NCBI RefSeq assembly: GCF_001676705.1
Contig: NZ_CP016170.1
Location: forward strand, 62,001-126,000
From: Bordetella bronchialis
Lineage (GTDB): Bacteria; Pseudomonadota; Gammaproteobacteria; Burkholderiales; Burkholderiaceae_B
Reading direction: 5' to 3'
DNA: 64,000 bases
Part shown: piece after piece, positions 33,966 to 44,353 of the stretch
Layout: every line of letters starts with the position of its first letter
Numbering within the stretch: position 1 is the first letter of the stretch
Notes under the pieces: generated by a model
Seen by the model: the letters and a program-made list of their open reading frames with translations, nothing else
Databases searched by the model: none
What the model was told of the DNA's origin: nothing
Position numbers and translations under genes: made by a program

Positions 33966-36674
33966 TCAGGCTGCTGTCTTGGTCGCGGTCTTCCTGGCGG
34001 CGGCTTTCTTGGCGGGTGCCTTGCGGGCCGCGGTTTTCCTGGCGGGCGCCTTCTTGGCGGCCGGCGCGGCGGCCTCGTCCCCGGCGGCCTCGCCATCGCT
34101 GCCGGCGACACGCGTCGCCGTCTTGGCCGCGCGCTTCGTGGCGGTCTTGCCCGCGGTCTTGCCCGCGGTTTTGGCCGCCGTCTTGGCCGCCGTCCTGCCA
34201 GCCGTCCTGGCCCCCGGCTTGTCGCCGCGCGGCTCGAATTCAAAGCCGATCTTGCCGTCGGGCTGGCGCACCAGGTAGGCCTTGAACTTGCGATTGGTGC
34301 GGCTCGAAACGAAGCCGTCCAGCAGGTCCGTGCGGCCCTCGTTCAGGAGTTTTTCCATCTGGGCGCGCGTGATTTCCTGCTGCAGGATGACCTTGCCCGA
34401 ACGGAAGCTGCAGGTCTTTTCCGGTCCGACGGATTTCTCGCACACGTAGCTCATGCCGTATTCGAAAACCCGCGAACGGCATATCGGGCAGGGCCCCACG
34501 GGCGTCTGGCCGGAGAAGTCGACGGGTTCGTTGTCCTCGTCGTTGCTCTGGCCGAAGTCGAATTCCAGCTTGTAGTCGTCGGTGATGCGCAGGATAGCGG
34601 CGAAGGGCCGGCCCATCTTGCTGATGAAGCCCTGCAAGGGGCCGATTTCGCGCTTGGCCAGCAATTCCTCGACTTCGGGCAGTTCGAAGGTGCGCCCGCC
34701 CGGATGCTTGCCGATGGAAAAGTCGCAGTTGGTGCAGGCGTAGCGGCGGTAGTTTTCCTTGACCACGCCGCCGCACTTCGGGCACGGCGTGCGCAGGGTC
34801 GCGTAGTCGCCCGGCACGGTATCGCGTTCGTATTCCTTGGCGCGCTTGACGATGACCTGCGTCATCTGCGCGATCTCGCGCATGAAGGCATCGCGCTGCA
34901 GACCGCCCTGTTCGATCTGCTTGAGCTTGTGTTCCCATTCGCCGGTCAGCTCCGGCGATGTCAGTTCGGTGACATCCAGGCCCGACAGCAGCGTCATCAG
35001 CTGGCGCGCCTTGGCGGTGGGCACCAGGTCGCGGCCTTCGCGGCGCAGGTAGCCTTCGTTGAGCAGGCCTTCGATGATGGCCGCGCGGGTGGCCGGGGTG
35101 CCCAGGCCGCGCTCGGACATGGCTTCGCGCAGTTCTTCGTCTTCCACCAGCTTGCCGGCGCCTTCCATGGCGGACAGCAGCGTGGCTTCGTTGTAGCGGG
35201 GCGGCGGCTTGGTCGCCATGCCGACTGCCTCGACTTCTTCCGTGCGGACTTTTTCGCCGTCGGCCACGGGCACCAGGTTGGCGTCCTCGTCCTGGGCCTC
35301 CTTGCCGTAGACGGCCAGCCATCCGGGCGCCACCAGCACCTTGCCGTCGGTACGGAAGCGGTGGCCCTGCACCTCCGTCATGCGCGTCGTCACGCGGTAC
35401 TCGGCGGCCGGGAAGAACACCGCCAGGAAGCGCTTGAGCACCAGGTCATAGAGCTTGGCTTCGGCTTCGCTGAGATCGCGCGGCACCTGCAAAGTGGGGA
35501 TGATGGCGAAGTGGTCCGATACCTTCTTATTGTCGAAGATGCGCCGGTTCGGCTTGACCCAGTTCTGCGCGACGATCTGCGCCGCGTGGCGCGCCGTGGC
35601 ACCCGCCGGTCCGCCCTGGGCGTCGGCCAGGACGCGCATGGTATCGCGCACCGTGTTGATGTAGTCCTCGGGCAGATAGCGCGAATCGGTACGCGGATAG
35701 GTCAGCGCCTTGTGGCGCTCGTACAGGGTCTGTGCCAGGGCAAGCGTGGTTTTGGCGGAGAAGCCGAAGCGGCCATTTGCCTCGCGCTGCAGCGAGGTCA
35801 GGTCGTACAGGGCGGGCGACAGCTGCGTCGAAGGCTTGGATTCCTCCGTGACGGTGCCGGTCTGCTCGCGGCAGGCCGCGACCACGCTTTGCGCCGCCGC
35901 CAGCGACCACAGCCGCGATTCGCGTTTCTCGGGATCGCGCTCGTCCTTCTTGAAATCGGGGTCGATCCAGCGGCCTTCGTACAAGCCGGCCGCCGCCACG
36001 AAGGTGGCGCGCACTTCCCAATAGTCGCGCGAAACGAAGGCGCGGATGCGGTTCTCGCGCTCGTGCACGATGGCCAGCGTGGGCGTCTGCACGCGCCCGA
36101 CCGGCGTTTTGAAGAAGCCGCCGTCCTTGCTGTTGAAGGCCGTCATGGCGCGGGTGCCGTTGATGCCGACCAGCCAGTCGGCTTCCGCGCGGGAACGGGC
36201 GGCGGCCTCCAGCGGTTTCATCGCGGTGTCGTCGCGCAGATTGGCGAAGGCTTCGCGTATGGCCGCCTGCGTCATGGACTGCAGCCACAGGCGCCGTATG
36301 GGCTTGTTGACCCCCGCGTATTGAATGATGTAACGAAAGATCAGCTCGCCTTCGCGGCCCGCGTCACACGCGTTGATGATGCTGTCCACATCCTTGCGCT
36401 TGGCCAGGCGGACCAGCAGTTTCAAGCGCTCGTTCGACCGCTTGTCGGTCGGATCCAATTCGAATTTGGGCGGGATCACCGGCAGGTGGGCGAAGCTCCA
36501 TTTCCCCTTGACGGGATCGTTGGGCGCCACCAGGCTCAGCAAATGGCCGACACTGGACGCCAAGACGTAACGTTCGCTTTCAAAGTATTCCCCCTCACGC
36601 GCGAAGCCTCCCAGGGCGCGTGATATATCCAGGGCGACCGAGGGCTTCTCGGCAATAATCAACGTTTTGCTCAT
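33966..36674 (-). CDS. topB: DNA topoisomerase III
   Basis: The 902-residue type IA topoisomerase has the toprim domain (TLIIAEKPSVALDISRALGG; IINACDAGREGELIFRYI) and the active-site Tyr in ALTYPRTDSRYLPEDY. Two C-terminal zinc ribbons follow (CPKCGGVVKENYRRYACTNC; CPICRSRVFEYGMSYVCEK), then Topo_C_Rpt-type segments. The last about 85 residues are a Lys/Ala/Thr tail (AAKTAAKTAGKTAGK, PAKKAAARKTATK) like histone H1, probably a nonspecific DNA binder. This tail is common in Burkholderiales. ATG 36674 is used; a longer upstream frame lacks similarity. Confidence 0.95.
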   Translation of the reverse strand: MSKTLIIAEKPSVALDISRALGGFAREGEYFESERYVLASSVGHLLSLVAPNDPVKGKWSFAHLPVIPPKFELDPTDKRSNERLKLLVRLAKRKDVDSIINACDAGREGELIFRYIIQYAGVNKPIRRLWLQSMTQAAIREAFANLRDDTAMKPLEAAARSRAEADWLVGINGTRAMTAFNSKDGGFFKTPVGRVQTPTLAIVHERENRIRAFVSRDYWEVRATFVAAAGLYEGRWIDPDFKKDERDPEKRESRLWSLAAAQSVVAACREQTGTVTEESKPSTQLSPALYDLTSLQREANGRFGFSAKTTLALAQTLYERHKALTYPRTDSRYLPEDYINTVRDTMRVLADAQGGPAGATARHAAQIVAQNWVKPNRRIFDNKKVSDHFAIIPTLQVPRDLSEAEAKLYDLVLKRFLAVFFPAAEYRVTTRMTEVQGHRFRTDGKVLVAPGWLAVYGKEAQDEDANLVPVADGEKVRTEEVEAVGMATKPPPRYNEATLLSAMEGAGKLVEDEELREAMSERGLGTPATRAAIIEGLLNEGYLRREGRDLVPTAKARQLMTLLSGLDVTELTSPELTGEWEHKLKQIEQGGLQRDAFMREIAQMTQVIVKRAKEYERDTVPGDYATLRTPCPKCGGVVKENYRRYACTNCDFSIGKHPGGRTFELPEVEELLAKREIGPLQGFISKMGRPFAAILRITDDYKLEFDFGQSNDEDNEPVDFSGQTPVGPCPICRSRVFEYGMSYVCEKSVGPEKTCSFRSGKVILQQEITRAQMEKLLNEGRTDLLDGFVSSRTNRKFKAYLVRQPDGKIGFEFEPRGDKPGARTAGRTAAKTAAKTAGKTAGKTATKRAAKTATRVAGSDGEAAGDEAAAPAAKKAPARKTAARKAPAKKAAARKTATKTAA

Positions 36675-36735
36675 GAGTATCCAATGGCGGCGGGCCGCCG
36701 CAATAGCGCGGATGATAAGAGGGGAGAATCGCCAC

Positions 36736-39474
36736 ATGCAAGTCGATACCCGTACGCCGGCAGGATCGGAATTGCACGCTTGGCGCGCGTTCCTGGGTCG
36801 TGCGACGCTGGCGCTCGGGCTCCTGCTCCTGGCCAGCGCGGCGGTCTGCTGGGTGGCCGCCAACTGGGATGGCATGAGCAAGATCCAGCGCCTGGCGGGG
36901 GCGCAGGCACTGCTGGCAGCAAGCGCCTTGCTCGCCGCCTGGCTGTATGCGCGGCCCGCGCGCACCGCCGTCGCCGCGCACGGCCGCGCCTGCGTGGTGG
37001 GCCTGGCAAGCGTGCTGCTGGGGGCGCTGCTGGCCCTGGTGGGCCAGACCTACCAGACCGGCGCCGACACCTGGGAATTGTTCGCGCTGTGGACGGTGCT
37101 GCTGCTGCCCTGGGCCGTGGCCGCGCGCAGCCAGGGCGTGTGGCTATTGTGGATCATACTGGCCAACATCGCGCTCGCATTGCTGCTCGGCGAAAGAGTG
37201 CTGTCCTGGTGGGCGGTGTTCGATGGCCCCGGCTTCCCCAGCCTGGTGGTCAGCGCGGCCGACCTGCTGATGCTAGCGGTCTGGGAATTGTGCGCACGCC
37301 GCTGGCATGCGCGCACCGGCGTCGGGCCGCGCGTGCTGGCCCTGCTGGCGGTCGGCGTGCTGGCGCTGGCGCTGGTCTTCGGCGAGTCCGTGGTCGAGGG
37401 GCTGGGCACCTATACCGGCCTGGCCTGGGTAGGCGTGACGCTGGTCCTGGGATATTTCTACACCCGCATCCGCCTGGACCTGGTGATCCTGGCGCTGCTC
37501 GCCGCCGGCGTGATCTGCGTGTCGCTGCGCGTGGTCGGCGAATGGCTGCTGCGCATCGACCCCGGCGTCTGGGTGGCCTTGCCACTGGCCGCGCTGCTGA
37601 TGGGCGAGGCCGTCATCGCCGCGCGCTGGTTGCGCCGCCTGGCGGCCGGCACGGCTGTCGCGGCCGCCGGCACCGGCACGGCGGCCGCTGCCGAAGTCCC
37701 GGCGGCCTCGGCGGCGCCCGCCACCGCGCCCGTCGCGGAGCCGGCCGCCGGTACGCCGGCCGCCGGTTCGCCGGCCGCCGCGGATGCCGCCGCCGCGGCA
37801 CCGGCCGCCGCGCCCGAGACCGCGGCATCGGCCGGCGGCGCGGTGGAGCCCGCCGCCGGGGCGGTGGTACAGCTGGGCCCGCAGGCCGCCCGCCGCACCG
37901 CCACGCCCTGGTATGTGCAGGGCCTGCTGGGCTTGAGCGCCTGGATCGCCACCCTGCTGCTGCTGCTCTTCCTGGTGGCCTCGGGCATCGTCCAGACTAC
38001 GTCCGCGGCCCTGGTGCTGGGGCTGGTGCTCTGCGTGGCCGGTGTCGCGGTGGCGCGCAACGCGCAGCAGCTGTTCTGGCGCCAGTGCGCGACGGCGCTG
38101 GCCTTTTGCGGGCAGATCCTGGTGGTGGCGGGACTGTCGGTATCCAACTCGGCCACGGGCGCCGCCCTGCTCATCCTGGTGCTGGCCATCGCCGTCTACG
38201 TCCTTGCGCCCGACGCCATCCTGCGTTTCCTCAGCGGCCTCATGATGGCGCTGGCCCTGTTCATATTGACGTCCTTTTCAGCGGGCACAGAGGCGCTGTA
38301 CGAGAACGTGATGAGCTGGATGGGCTTCGACATGGTGCGCGGCCTGACCGTGTGGCTGCCCGCCTGCGTGTGCGGAGCCTGGCTGGCGGCCGCGGCCTTC
38401 CTGGCCCGGGAACGCATGCAGGCCGCCCGCCGCGACATGCTGCAGCCGCTGGCGTGGGCTTTCGCCCTGGCGGCGCAACTGGGCGCGCTGCAGGCCACGG
38501 GCGTTCCGGTGTGGGAACTGGGCCCACTGTGGGCCTTGCATCCGCCCGGGGCCGCTTTCCTGGTGCTGGCCGCCCTGCTGCCCGTGGCGGTGGGCTGGGC
38601 GCTGATGCGGACCCGGCGCGGCATCCTGCCTGCCAGCGTCCGTGCCGGCGTGCCCCTGGGCCTGCTGGTCCTGGCGGTGTGTTGGATGCCCGCGCCGGGC
38701 ATCGCCTTCGCCCTGGCCTGGATACTGCTGGGCTTCGGCCTGGGACGGCCGCGCCTGCGCCGGTTCGGCCAGACCGTGCTGCTTATATATCTGGTCCTGT
38801 ATTACTACCAGCTGGCCGTACCGCTGCTGCAGAAGTCGGTCTGGCTGGCGGTCGCCGGCGTGCTGCTGCTGGCGATGCGGCTGGTCGCGTGGCGCCTGCC
38901 GCGCCTGCTGGAAGGCGTCGCGCCGGTCGCGCCCGCCACCCCTTTTTCGCCGCGCCGGCCGCTGTGGGCGGCCGTGATGGTCGCCGGACTGGCGGCGGTC
39001 CTGGCCGTGGTCAACACCGGTATCTGGCAACGCGAGCAGTTGCTTGCCGCCGGGCACGTGGTCCGGCTGGCATTGGCGCCCGTCGACCCCCGCGCCTTCA
39101 TGCAGGGCGACTATATGGCGCTGCGTTTCGCCGCCGCGCAGGACATCGCCCGGCTGCAGGACGGCCAGCCGCCCGCCGTGGCGGGCCTGTGGGGCGGGCC
39201 GCGCACCGATGGCTACCTGGTCCTGAAGCCCGATGCCCAAGGCGTGGCGCAGCCCTTGCGCGTGCAGGCCGATCCCCAGCCCCACGACCCGGCGGAGGTC
39301 GTATTGCGCTACCGCGTGCGCGCCGACGGCGTGCGCCTGGTCACCAATGCGTATTTCTTCCCGGAGGGCGAGGGGGCGCGATATGAGCAGGCCCGCTACG
39401 GCGAGTTCCGGGTGGGGGACGATGGCACGGGGCTGCTGGTACGCCTGCTGAATGCCGACCTTCAGCCTTTATAG
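36736..39474 (+). CDS. Fused DUF2157 / GDYxxLxY membrane protein
   Basis: The 912-residue multi-pass membrane protein has an N-terminal DUF2157 domain ([20 protein letters not shown] to about residue 300, about eight helices). A 75-residue Ala/Pro/Gly linker with no helices follows (about 310-390). A second helix block resembles DUF4401, and the C-terminal periplasmic GDYxxLxY domain includes [20 protein letters not shown]. In many bacteria these parts are two or three separate adjacent genes. The function of the module is unknown. AGGGGAGA precedes ATG 36736. It diverges from topB (61-base gap) and overlaps gluQ's 3' end by 13 bases. Confidence 0.85.
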   Translation: MQVDTRTPAGSELHAWRAFLGRATLALGLLLLASAAVCWVAANWDGMSKIQRLAGAQALLAASALLAAWLYARPARTAVAAHGRACVVGLASVLLGALLALVGQTYQTGADTWELFALWTVLLLPWAVAARSQGVWLLWIILANIALALLLGERVLSWWAVFDGPGFPSLVVSAADLLMLAVWELCARRWHARTGVGPRVLALLAVGVLALALVFGESVVEGLGTYTGLAWVGVTLVLGYFYTRIRLDLVILALLAAGVICVSLRVVGEWLLRIDPGVWVALPLAALLMGEAVIAARWLRRLAAGTAVAAAGTGTAAAAEVPAASAAPATAPVAEPAAGTPAAGSPAAADAAAAAPAAAPETAASAGGAVEPAAGAVVQLGPQAARRTATPWYVQGLLGLSAWIATLLLLLFLVASGIVQTTSAALVLGLVLCVAGVAVARNAQQLFWRQCATALAFCGQILVVAGLSVSNSATGAALLILVLAIAVYVLAPDAILRFLSGLMMALALFILTSFSAGTEALYENVMSWMGFDMVRGLTVWLPACVCGAWLAAAAFLARERMQAARRDMLQPLAWAFALAAQLGALQATGVPVWELGPLWALHPPGAAFLVLAALLPVAVGWALMRTRRGILPASVRAGVPLGLLVLAVCWMPAPGIAFALAWILLGFGLGRPRLRRFGQTVLLIYLVLYYYQLAVPLLQKSVWLAVAGVLLLAMRLVAWRLPRLLEGVAPVAPATPFSPRRPLWAAVMVAGLAAVLAVVNTGIWQREQLLAAGHVVRLALAPVDPRAFMQGDYMALRFAAAQDIARLQDGQPPAVAGLWGGPRTDGYLVLKPDAQGVAQPLRVQADPQPHDPAEVVLRYRVRADGVRLVTNAYFFPEGEGARYEQARYGEFRVGDDGTGLLVRLLNADLQPL

Positions 39475-40355
39475 CGGCGCGCCCATTGCGCCACGGCCTG
39501 GGCCAGGAAAGCATCCGGCGTGTCGGCCGCGATGGGTCCGAAGCCCAGCGTCCGCCAGGCCAGCGCCAGTTGCTCCACGGGCCGCGCAAGATCCAGCGCC
39601 GGTGCGTGATTCTGCTTGGACAGTTTCAGCCCCGTCGCGGGGTCCAGGACCAGTGGCACATGCATGACGCGGGGCGGCCGCGCGCCGATCAGCCGGGCCA
39701 GCACGCGCTGGCGCGCCGTCGAGCTGAGCAGGTCGGCGCCGCGGACGACATCGGTGACCCCTTGCGCCGCATCGTCCACCACCACGGCCAATTGATAGGC
39801 CCACATGCCGTCGGCACGACGCAGTACGAAATCGCCCACGGCCTGCGCCACGTCCTGCCGTTGCGGGCCCAGCCAGCGATCGGTGAAGGTTTCCTCGCCG
39901 GGCGGTACGCGCAGGCGCCAGGCGCGCGGCTGCCTGCCGGGCGGCAGCCCGTTGCGGCAAGTCCCGACATACGGCCGTTCGCCGTCCAGCAAGGCCAGGC
40001 GCTGGCCGCGCGCCTGTTCGAGCGCGGCGTGGTTCTCGATGATTTCCCGGCGCGTGCAGGCGCAACCGTAGACCAGCCCGCGCGCGGTCAGGTCCTCCAG
40101 TGCCTGGCGGTAGGCCGCGTCGCGATGGGATTGCCACAGGACCTGGCCGTCCCAATGCAGGCCCAGCGTCTGCAGCTGGCGCATGATCGCCCGATCGGCG
40201 CCGGGAACCGTGCGCGGCGTGTCGATGTCCTCGATACGCAGCAGCCACTGGCCGCCATGGGCGCGCGCGTCCAGATAGCTGGCCAGCGCGGCGACCAGCG
40301 AGCCGGCATGCAGCGGTCCGCTGGGACTGGGAGCGAAACGGCCGATGTAGGTCAT
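39462..40355 (-). CDS. gluQ: Glutamyl-Q tRNA(Asp) synthetase
   Basis: The 297-residue GluRS paralog without an anticodon-binding domain has the HIGH-like motif [20 protein letters not shown]. The zinc site is formed by [10 protein letters not shown] and YVGTCRNG, and the KMSKS-like loop is LKLSKQNHA. It attaches glutamate to queuosine at position 34 of tRNA(Asp). In many genera gluQ follows dksA; here it lies between smg and the DUF2157 gene. The length is normal for the family. Confidence 0.93.
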   Translation of the reverse strand: MTYIGRFAPSPSGPLHAGSLVAALASYLDARAHGGQWLLRIEDIDTPRTVPGADRAIMRQLQTLGLHWDGQVLWQSHRDAAYRQALEDLTARGLVYGCACTRREIIENHAALEQARGQRLALLDGERPYVGTCRNGLPPGRQPRAWRLRVPPGEETFTDRWLGPQRQDVAQAVGDFVLRRADGMWAYQLAVVVDDAAQGVTDVVRGADLLSSTARQRVLARLIGARPPRVMHVPLVLDPATGLKLSKQNHAPALDLARPVEQLALAWRTLGFGPIAADTPDAFLAQAVAQWARRYKG

Positions 40356-40430
40356 GGAAAAGCCGATATCCGGCGCGCCAAAGGAAAGCCGGCCCCAGGG
40401 GCCGGCCGTCGATTGCGGGACCGCGCGGTG

Positions 40431-40892
40431 TCAGTGCAGGCAGCGGACGTCGCCGTCGTCGTCCAGCAGTTCTTCCAGCACGAGGTTATCGATGTCCGCC
40501 TCTTGGCTCCACAGCACCATGAGCGCCGTGATCTTGAGCTTGGACAGGGGGACGGGGGATTCCGGCGCGGCCAGCGCGCGATCGATGACGATTTCGCGCA
40601 GCGGCGCGGGCAGCACCCCGGCGGATTCCAGGAAGGTGATGAAGCCGATGGCCTCGCTGCCCAGCTGGCGGTATTCGCTGTCGGTGTAGATGCGCGTGCC
40701 GGTGGCCGGCTGCTGCGCGAGATCCACGCAGCGCTCGGTGGTCTCGGCCAGGCCGTACAGCCAGCCCAGCGCATCGTCGATGTCTTCGTGTTCGAAGCCC
40801 GCCGCCGCCAGACGTTTCGCCAGTACATCCGCCGCAGGACAGGCTTGCGGCGTGTAGTAATTTTCAAAAAGATAGACCAGGATATCGAACAT
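40431..40892 (-). CDS. smg: Smg family (DUF494) protein
   Basis: The 153-residue protein begins MFDILVYLFENYYTPQACPA, the invariant Smg start. It also has DDALGWLYGLAE, RIYTDSEYRQLGSEAIGFIT, LREIVIDRALA and KLKITALMVLWSQE. The family is confined to beta- and gammaproteobacteria, usually beside dprA and topA or topB. In this window it is close to topB but separated from it by gluQ and the DUF2157 gene. The molecular function is unknown. It lies 75 bases upstream of gluQ on the same strand. Confidence 0.92.
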   Translation of the reverse strand: MFDILVYLFENYYTPQACPAADVLAKRLAAAGFEHEDIDDALGWLYGLAETTERCVDLAQQPATGTRIYTDSEYRQLGSEAIGFITFLESAGVLPAPLREIVIDRALAAPESPVPLSKLKITALMVLWSQEADIDNLVLEELLDDDGDVRCLH

Positions 40893-41141
40893 AGGGCGCA
40901 GCGTTTGTGCCAGTTTGCCCAGTCGGCCCGCTCATCGGCAAACCAGCAAACATAAATTGACTTTACGCTTATTCAAGGTCCGGGGCAACCGCTCTGCCGC
41001 GGATGTTATATGGACGCGACGGCGGCGTTCGCCGCGCGCCGTTATGGTGCATGCCGTTCAGGCTGAAGTCAGGCGCAAGGGCCGCGGCAGTGGCCGCGCG
41101 AGGGGCGATACGCCGGTCAAGCCGGCATAAAGGAGAGCTTT

Positions 41142-42302
41142 TTGGAGAATACCGAATTGGACGTGACGGGGGACGGCATCCCCTTGCCGGAGCTGCCCGC
41201 GCCGGCGCGGATCGGGGACGCGCTGGACCAGGTGGACACGCCTTGCCTGGTGCTCGACCTGGACGCCTTCGAGCACAATCTGCGCAGCATGCAGGACTGG
41301 GCCGACCGCTGGGATGTCGCGCTGCGTCCACATGCCAAGGCGCACAAGTGCCCGGAGGTCGCGCTGCGCCAGGCGGCGGCGGGCGCGCGCGGCATATGCG
41401 TGCAGAAGGTCAGCGAGGCGCTGCCCTTCGTTGCCGCCGGAATACGGGATATCCACATTAGCAACGAGGTCGTCGGCGCCGCCAAGCTGGACCTGTTGGC
41501 CGCGCTGGCCCGGCAGGCCAGGATCAGCGTCTGCGTGGACCACGTGGACAATGTCGCGGACCTGTCGCGCGCCGCATCCCGGCATGGCGCGCGCATCGAT
41601 GTGCTCGTGGAGCTGGACGTTGGCCAGGGCCGATGCGGTGTCTCCTCGCCGACCGCGGCGCTGGAGCTGGCCCGGCGCATCGAAAGCCTGCCGGGCCTGC
41701 GCTTCGCCGGCCTGCAGGCGTACCACGGTTCGCTGCAACACCGGCGCGGCCATGCCGAGCGCGCCGCCGCCTGCCGCGAGACGGCCGCGCGCGCCAAGGA
41801 GTGCGCGCGCATCCTGGCCGAGCATGACTACGCCTGCCCCATCGTCACCGGGTCCGGCACGGGCACGGCGGAATTCGACGCGCCGGGCGGCGTCTACACC
41901 GAGCTGCAGGCCGGCACCTATGCCTTCATGGACGGCGACTACGGCGACAACGAGTGGGCCGGCGAACTGCGCCTGCGCAACAGCCTGTTCCTGCTCAGCA
42001 CGGTGATGAGCACGCCGTCGGCCGATCGCATCGTGCTCGATGCGGGATTGAAGTCCACCACGATCGAATGCGGACTGCCCCGCCTGTACCGGCAGCCCGG
42101 GCTCAGCTACGTGGCGGCCAACGACGAGCACGGCGTGGTGCGGGTGGCGGCGGGCACCGCCACGCCGGCGCTGGGCAGCAAGCTGCTGCTGGTGCCTTCG
42201 CATTGCGATCCCACCATGAATCTGCACGACACGCTGGTGGCGCTGCGGGGCGGGGTGGTGGAAGGCATCTGGCCCATCGCGGCGCGGGGCCTGAGCCGCT
42301 GA
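41142..42302 (+). CDS. DSD1-family PLP enzyme, D-threonine aldolase-like
   Basis: The 386-residue fold-type III PLP enzyme has an alanine-racemase-like barrel with the PLP Lys in LRPHAKAHKCPEVALRQAA. It also has IHISNEVVGAAKLDLLAAL, CVDHVDNVADL and VDVLVELDVGQGRCGV. A C-terminal domain ends with the metal-binding His in LVPSHCDPTMNLHDTLVAL. These are hallmarks of D-threonine aldolase / D-serine dehydratase-like proteins. The start is TTG 41142 seven bases after AGGAG; there is no nearby in-frame ATG. It is followed convergently by an amino acid ABC transporter, which supports a role in D-hydroxy amino acid use. Confidence 0.85.
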   Translation: MENTELDVTGDGIPLPELPAPARIGDALDQVDTPCLVLDLDAFEHNLRSMQDWADRWDVALRPHAKAHKCPEVALRQAAAGARGICVQKVSEALPFVAAGIRDIHISNEVVGAAKLDLLAALARQARISVCVDHVDNVADLSRAASRHGARIDVLVELDVGQGRCGVSSPTAALELARRIESLPGLRFAGLQAYHGSLQHRRGHAERAAACRETAARAKECARILAEHDYACPIVTGSGTGTAEFDAPGGVYTELQAGTYAFMDGDYGDNEWAGELRLRNSLFLLSTVMSTPSADRIVLDAGLKSTTIECGLPRLYRQPGLSYVAANDEHGVVRVAAGTATPALGSKLLLVPSHCDPTMNLHDTLVALRGGVVEGIWPIAARGLSR

Positions 42303-42313
42303 AGCCCGCCGCG

Positions 42314-43045
42314 CTAGGCGGCCGCCATGCCCAGGAAATGCCGCAGTTCGGGCGTGCGTGGATTGCCGAAGACGGTTTCCGGGTCGCCGGTTTCATGCAC
42401 GCGGCCTTCGTGCATGAAGACGACCCGGTCGCAGACTTCGCGGGCGAAGCGCATTTCGTGCGTCACCATCAGCAGCGTCATGCCGTCGGCGGCCAGCTCC
42501 CGGACCACGGCCAGGACCTCGTTGACCAGTTCGGGATCGAGGGCGGAGGTGATCTCGTCGCATAGCAGCGCGATGGGCTGCATGGCCAGCGCCCGCGCGA
42601 TGGCGACGCGCTGCTGCTGGCCACCGGACAATTGGTCCGGCCAGGCGTCGAACTTGTGTCCCAGCCCCACGCGCTCCAGCATCAGCCGCGCCAGCGCCTG
42701 CGCTTCGGCCTCCGGCATTTTGCGCGTGACCATGGGCGACAGCATGACATTGCGGCCGGCGGTCAGGTGCGGGAAAAGATTGAACTGCTGGAAGATCATG
42801 CCGACCTTCAGCCGCAGCGCGCGCAAGTGCAGGTCGTCGTTCACCATCTGCGCGTCGGCCACCATGATGGAACCGTGGTCTATCGTTTCCAGCCCGTTGA
42901 TGCAGCGTAGCAGCGTGCTCTTGCCGGACCCGCTCTTGCCGATGATGGCGACGACTTCTCCCGGCTCCACGCGCAGCGTGACGCCTTTCAGCACTTCGTT
43001 GGATCCGAAGCGCTTACGTATGTCTTCAAGCGCGATGAGCGGCAT
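42314..43045 (-). CDS. Polar amino acid ABC transporter ATPase (GlnQ/HisP type)
   Basis: The 243-residue ATPase has Walker A IIGKSGSGKSTLLRCINGLE, Q-loop IFQQFNLFPHLTA, signature LSGGQQQRVAIARALAM, Walker B LLCDEITSALDPEL and switch His VTHEMRFAREV. Walker B has Asp-Glu as required (CDEIT, where most homologues read FDEPT). The start is ATG 43045 and overlaps the permease gene end by 20 bases. It belongs to a four-gene unit of receptor, two permeases and ATPase, all overlapping or nearly so. Confidence 0.92.
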   Translation of the reverse strand: MPLIALEDIRKRFGSNEVLKGVTLRVEPGEVVAIIGKSGSGKSTLLRCINGLETIDHGSIMVADAQMVNDDLHLRALRLKVGMIFQQFNLFPHLTAGRNVMLSPMVTRKMPEAEAQALARLMLERVGLGHKFDAWPDQLSGGQQQRVAIARALAMQPIALLCDEITSALDPELVNEVLAVVRELAADGMTLLMVTHEMRFAREVCDRVVFMHEGRVHETGDPETVFGNPRTPELRHFLGMAAA

Positions 43046-43682
43046 GCAGCTTCCTTTCCAGTTTGCGGCTGGCGCGCGACAGGGGCCAGCACAGCACGAA
43101 GTAAATAAGCGCCGCCACCGCGTAGACGGTGAAGGGGCTGAAGGTGGCATTGGTGATGATGGTGCTGGCCTTGGACAGCTCCGTGAATCCGATGATGGAG
43201 GTCAACGCCGTGCTCTTGACGATCTGCACCGTGAAACCGACGGTGGGCGCCACGGCGATGCGCATGGCCTGCGGCAGGATGACGTGGCGCATCTGCTGGG
43301 CGTAGCCCATCGCCAGGCTGGATGAGGCTTCCCACTGGCCGCGCGGGATGGCGTCCACGCAGCCGCGCCAGATCTCGGCCAGGAAGGCGGCCGACCACAG
43401 GACGAGCGCCGTGCCGGCGGCCAGCCACGCGGGCACGTCCAGGCCGGCCAGCGCCAGCCCGAAGAAGGCCAGGAACAGCTGCATCAGCAGCGGCGTGCCC
43501 TGGAACAGTTCGATATAGGCCCAGGCGATGCGGCGCGGCCAGCGCGACCGCGCCGTCCGCATCATCAGCACGGCCAGTCCCAGGATGGCGCCGCCGGCGA
43601 ACGCGACGACCGCCAGCACCACGGTCCAGCGCGCCGCCAGCAGCAGGTTGCGCACGATATCCCATAGCGAGAATTCGATCAT
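43026..43682 (-). CDS. Amino acid ABC transporter permease, HisQ/HisM type (2)
   Basis: The 218-residue inner-membrane protein has five predicted helices. The family core is YIELFQGTPLLMQLFLAFFG and the EAA coupling loop is AIPRGQWEASSSLAMGYAQQ followed by HVILPQAMRIAVAPTV. ATG 43682 overlaps the upstream permease gene by four bases (ATGA type). It forms a heterodimer channel with the product of 43679-44347. Confidence 0.92.
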   Translation of the reverse strand: MIEFSLWDIVRNLLLAARWTVVLAVVAFAGGAILGLAVLMMRTARSRWPRRIAWAYIELFQGTPLLMQLFLAFFGLALAGLDVPAWLAAGTALVLWSAAFLAEIWRGCVDAIPRGQWEASSSLAMGYAQQMRHVILPQAMRIAVAPTVGFTVQIVKSTALTSIIGFTELSKASTIITNATFSPFTVYAVAALIYFVLCWPLSRASRKLERKLHAAHRA

Positions 43683-44347
43683 CGCGCGCTCCTGCCGAAA
43701 ATGCGTCGCCCCGCCATGCGCAGGATCTGCCGCAGCAGGATGGCCAGCAGCAGGTAAATCGCCGTGGTGACGATGTAGACCTCGAAAGGCCGGAAATTGC
43801 GCGACTGGATGAAGTTGGCCGCGAAGGACAGGTCTTCCGCGGCGATCTGCGAGCACACGGCCGAACCCAGCATCACGATCACGATCTGCGAAGCCAGGGC
43901 CGGCCAGATGCGCGCCAGGGCCGGCCGCAGCACGACGTGGCGGAATACCTGCATGCGGCTCATGGCCAGGCTCATGCCGGCCTCGTATTGGCCGCGCGGG
44001 GTGGCGTCTATGCCGGCGCGTATGATCTCCGTGCTATAGGCGCCCAGGTTGATCGCCATGGCCAGGCAGGCGGCCTGCATCTCGCCCAGTTGCACGCCGA
44101 TGGACGGCAGGCCGAAGAAGATGAAGAAAAGCTGGATCAGGAAGGGCGTGTTGCGGATCGATTCGACATAGGCCGTGACCGGCAGCCGCGTCCAGCGCGG
44201 CCCCTGCGTGCTTGCCCACGCGCAGGCGATGCCGATCGCCACGCCGGCCACCGCGCCCACGGCGATCAGTTCGACGGTCACGGCCAGTCCTCTCAAGAGG
44301 ACTGGCGCATAGTCGGCGACCGCCAGGAAATCGAAGCGGTAGGCCAT
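43679..44347 (-). CDS. Amino acid ABC transporter permease, HisQ/HisM type (1)
   Basis: The 222-residue permease has the same plan as its neighbour. The core is YVESIRNTPFLIQLFFIFFG and the coupling loop ATPRGQYEAGMSLAMSRMQV followed by HVVLRPALARIWPALA. The HVVLP motif reads HVVLR here. It starts six bases after the receptor gene, so translation is coupled. The pair of distinct permeases is usual for polar amino acid uptake systems. Confidence 0.92.
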   Translation of the reverse strand: MAYRFDFLAVADYAPVLLRGLAVTVELIAVGAVAGVAIGIACAWASTQGPRWTRLPVTAYVESIRNTPFLIQLFFIFFGLPSIGVQLGEMQAACLAMAINLGAYSTEIIRAGIDATPRGQYEAGMSLAMSRMQVFRHVVLRPALARIWPALASQIVIVMLGSAVCSQIAAEDLSFAANFIQSRNFRPFEVYIVTTAIYLLLAILLRQILRMAGRRIFGRSAR

Positions 44348-44353
44348 GGGCGG

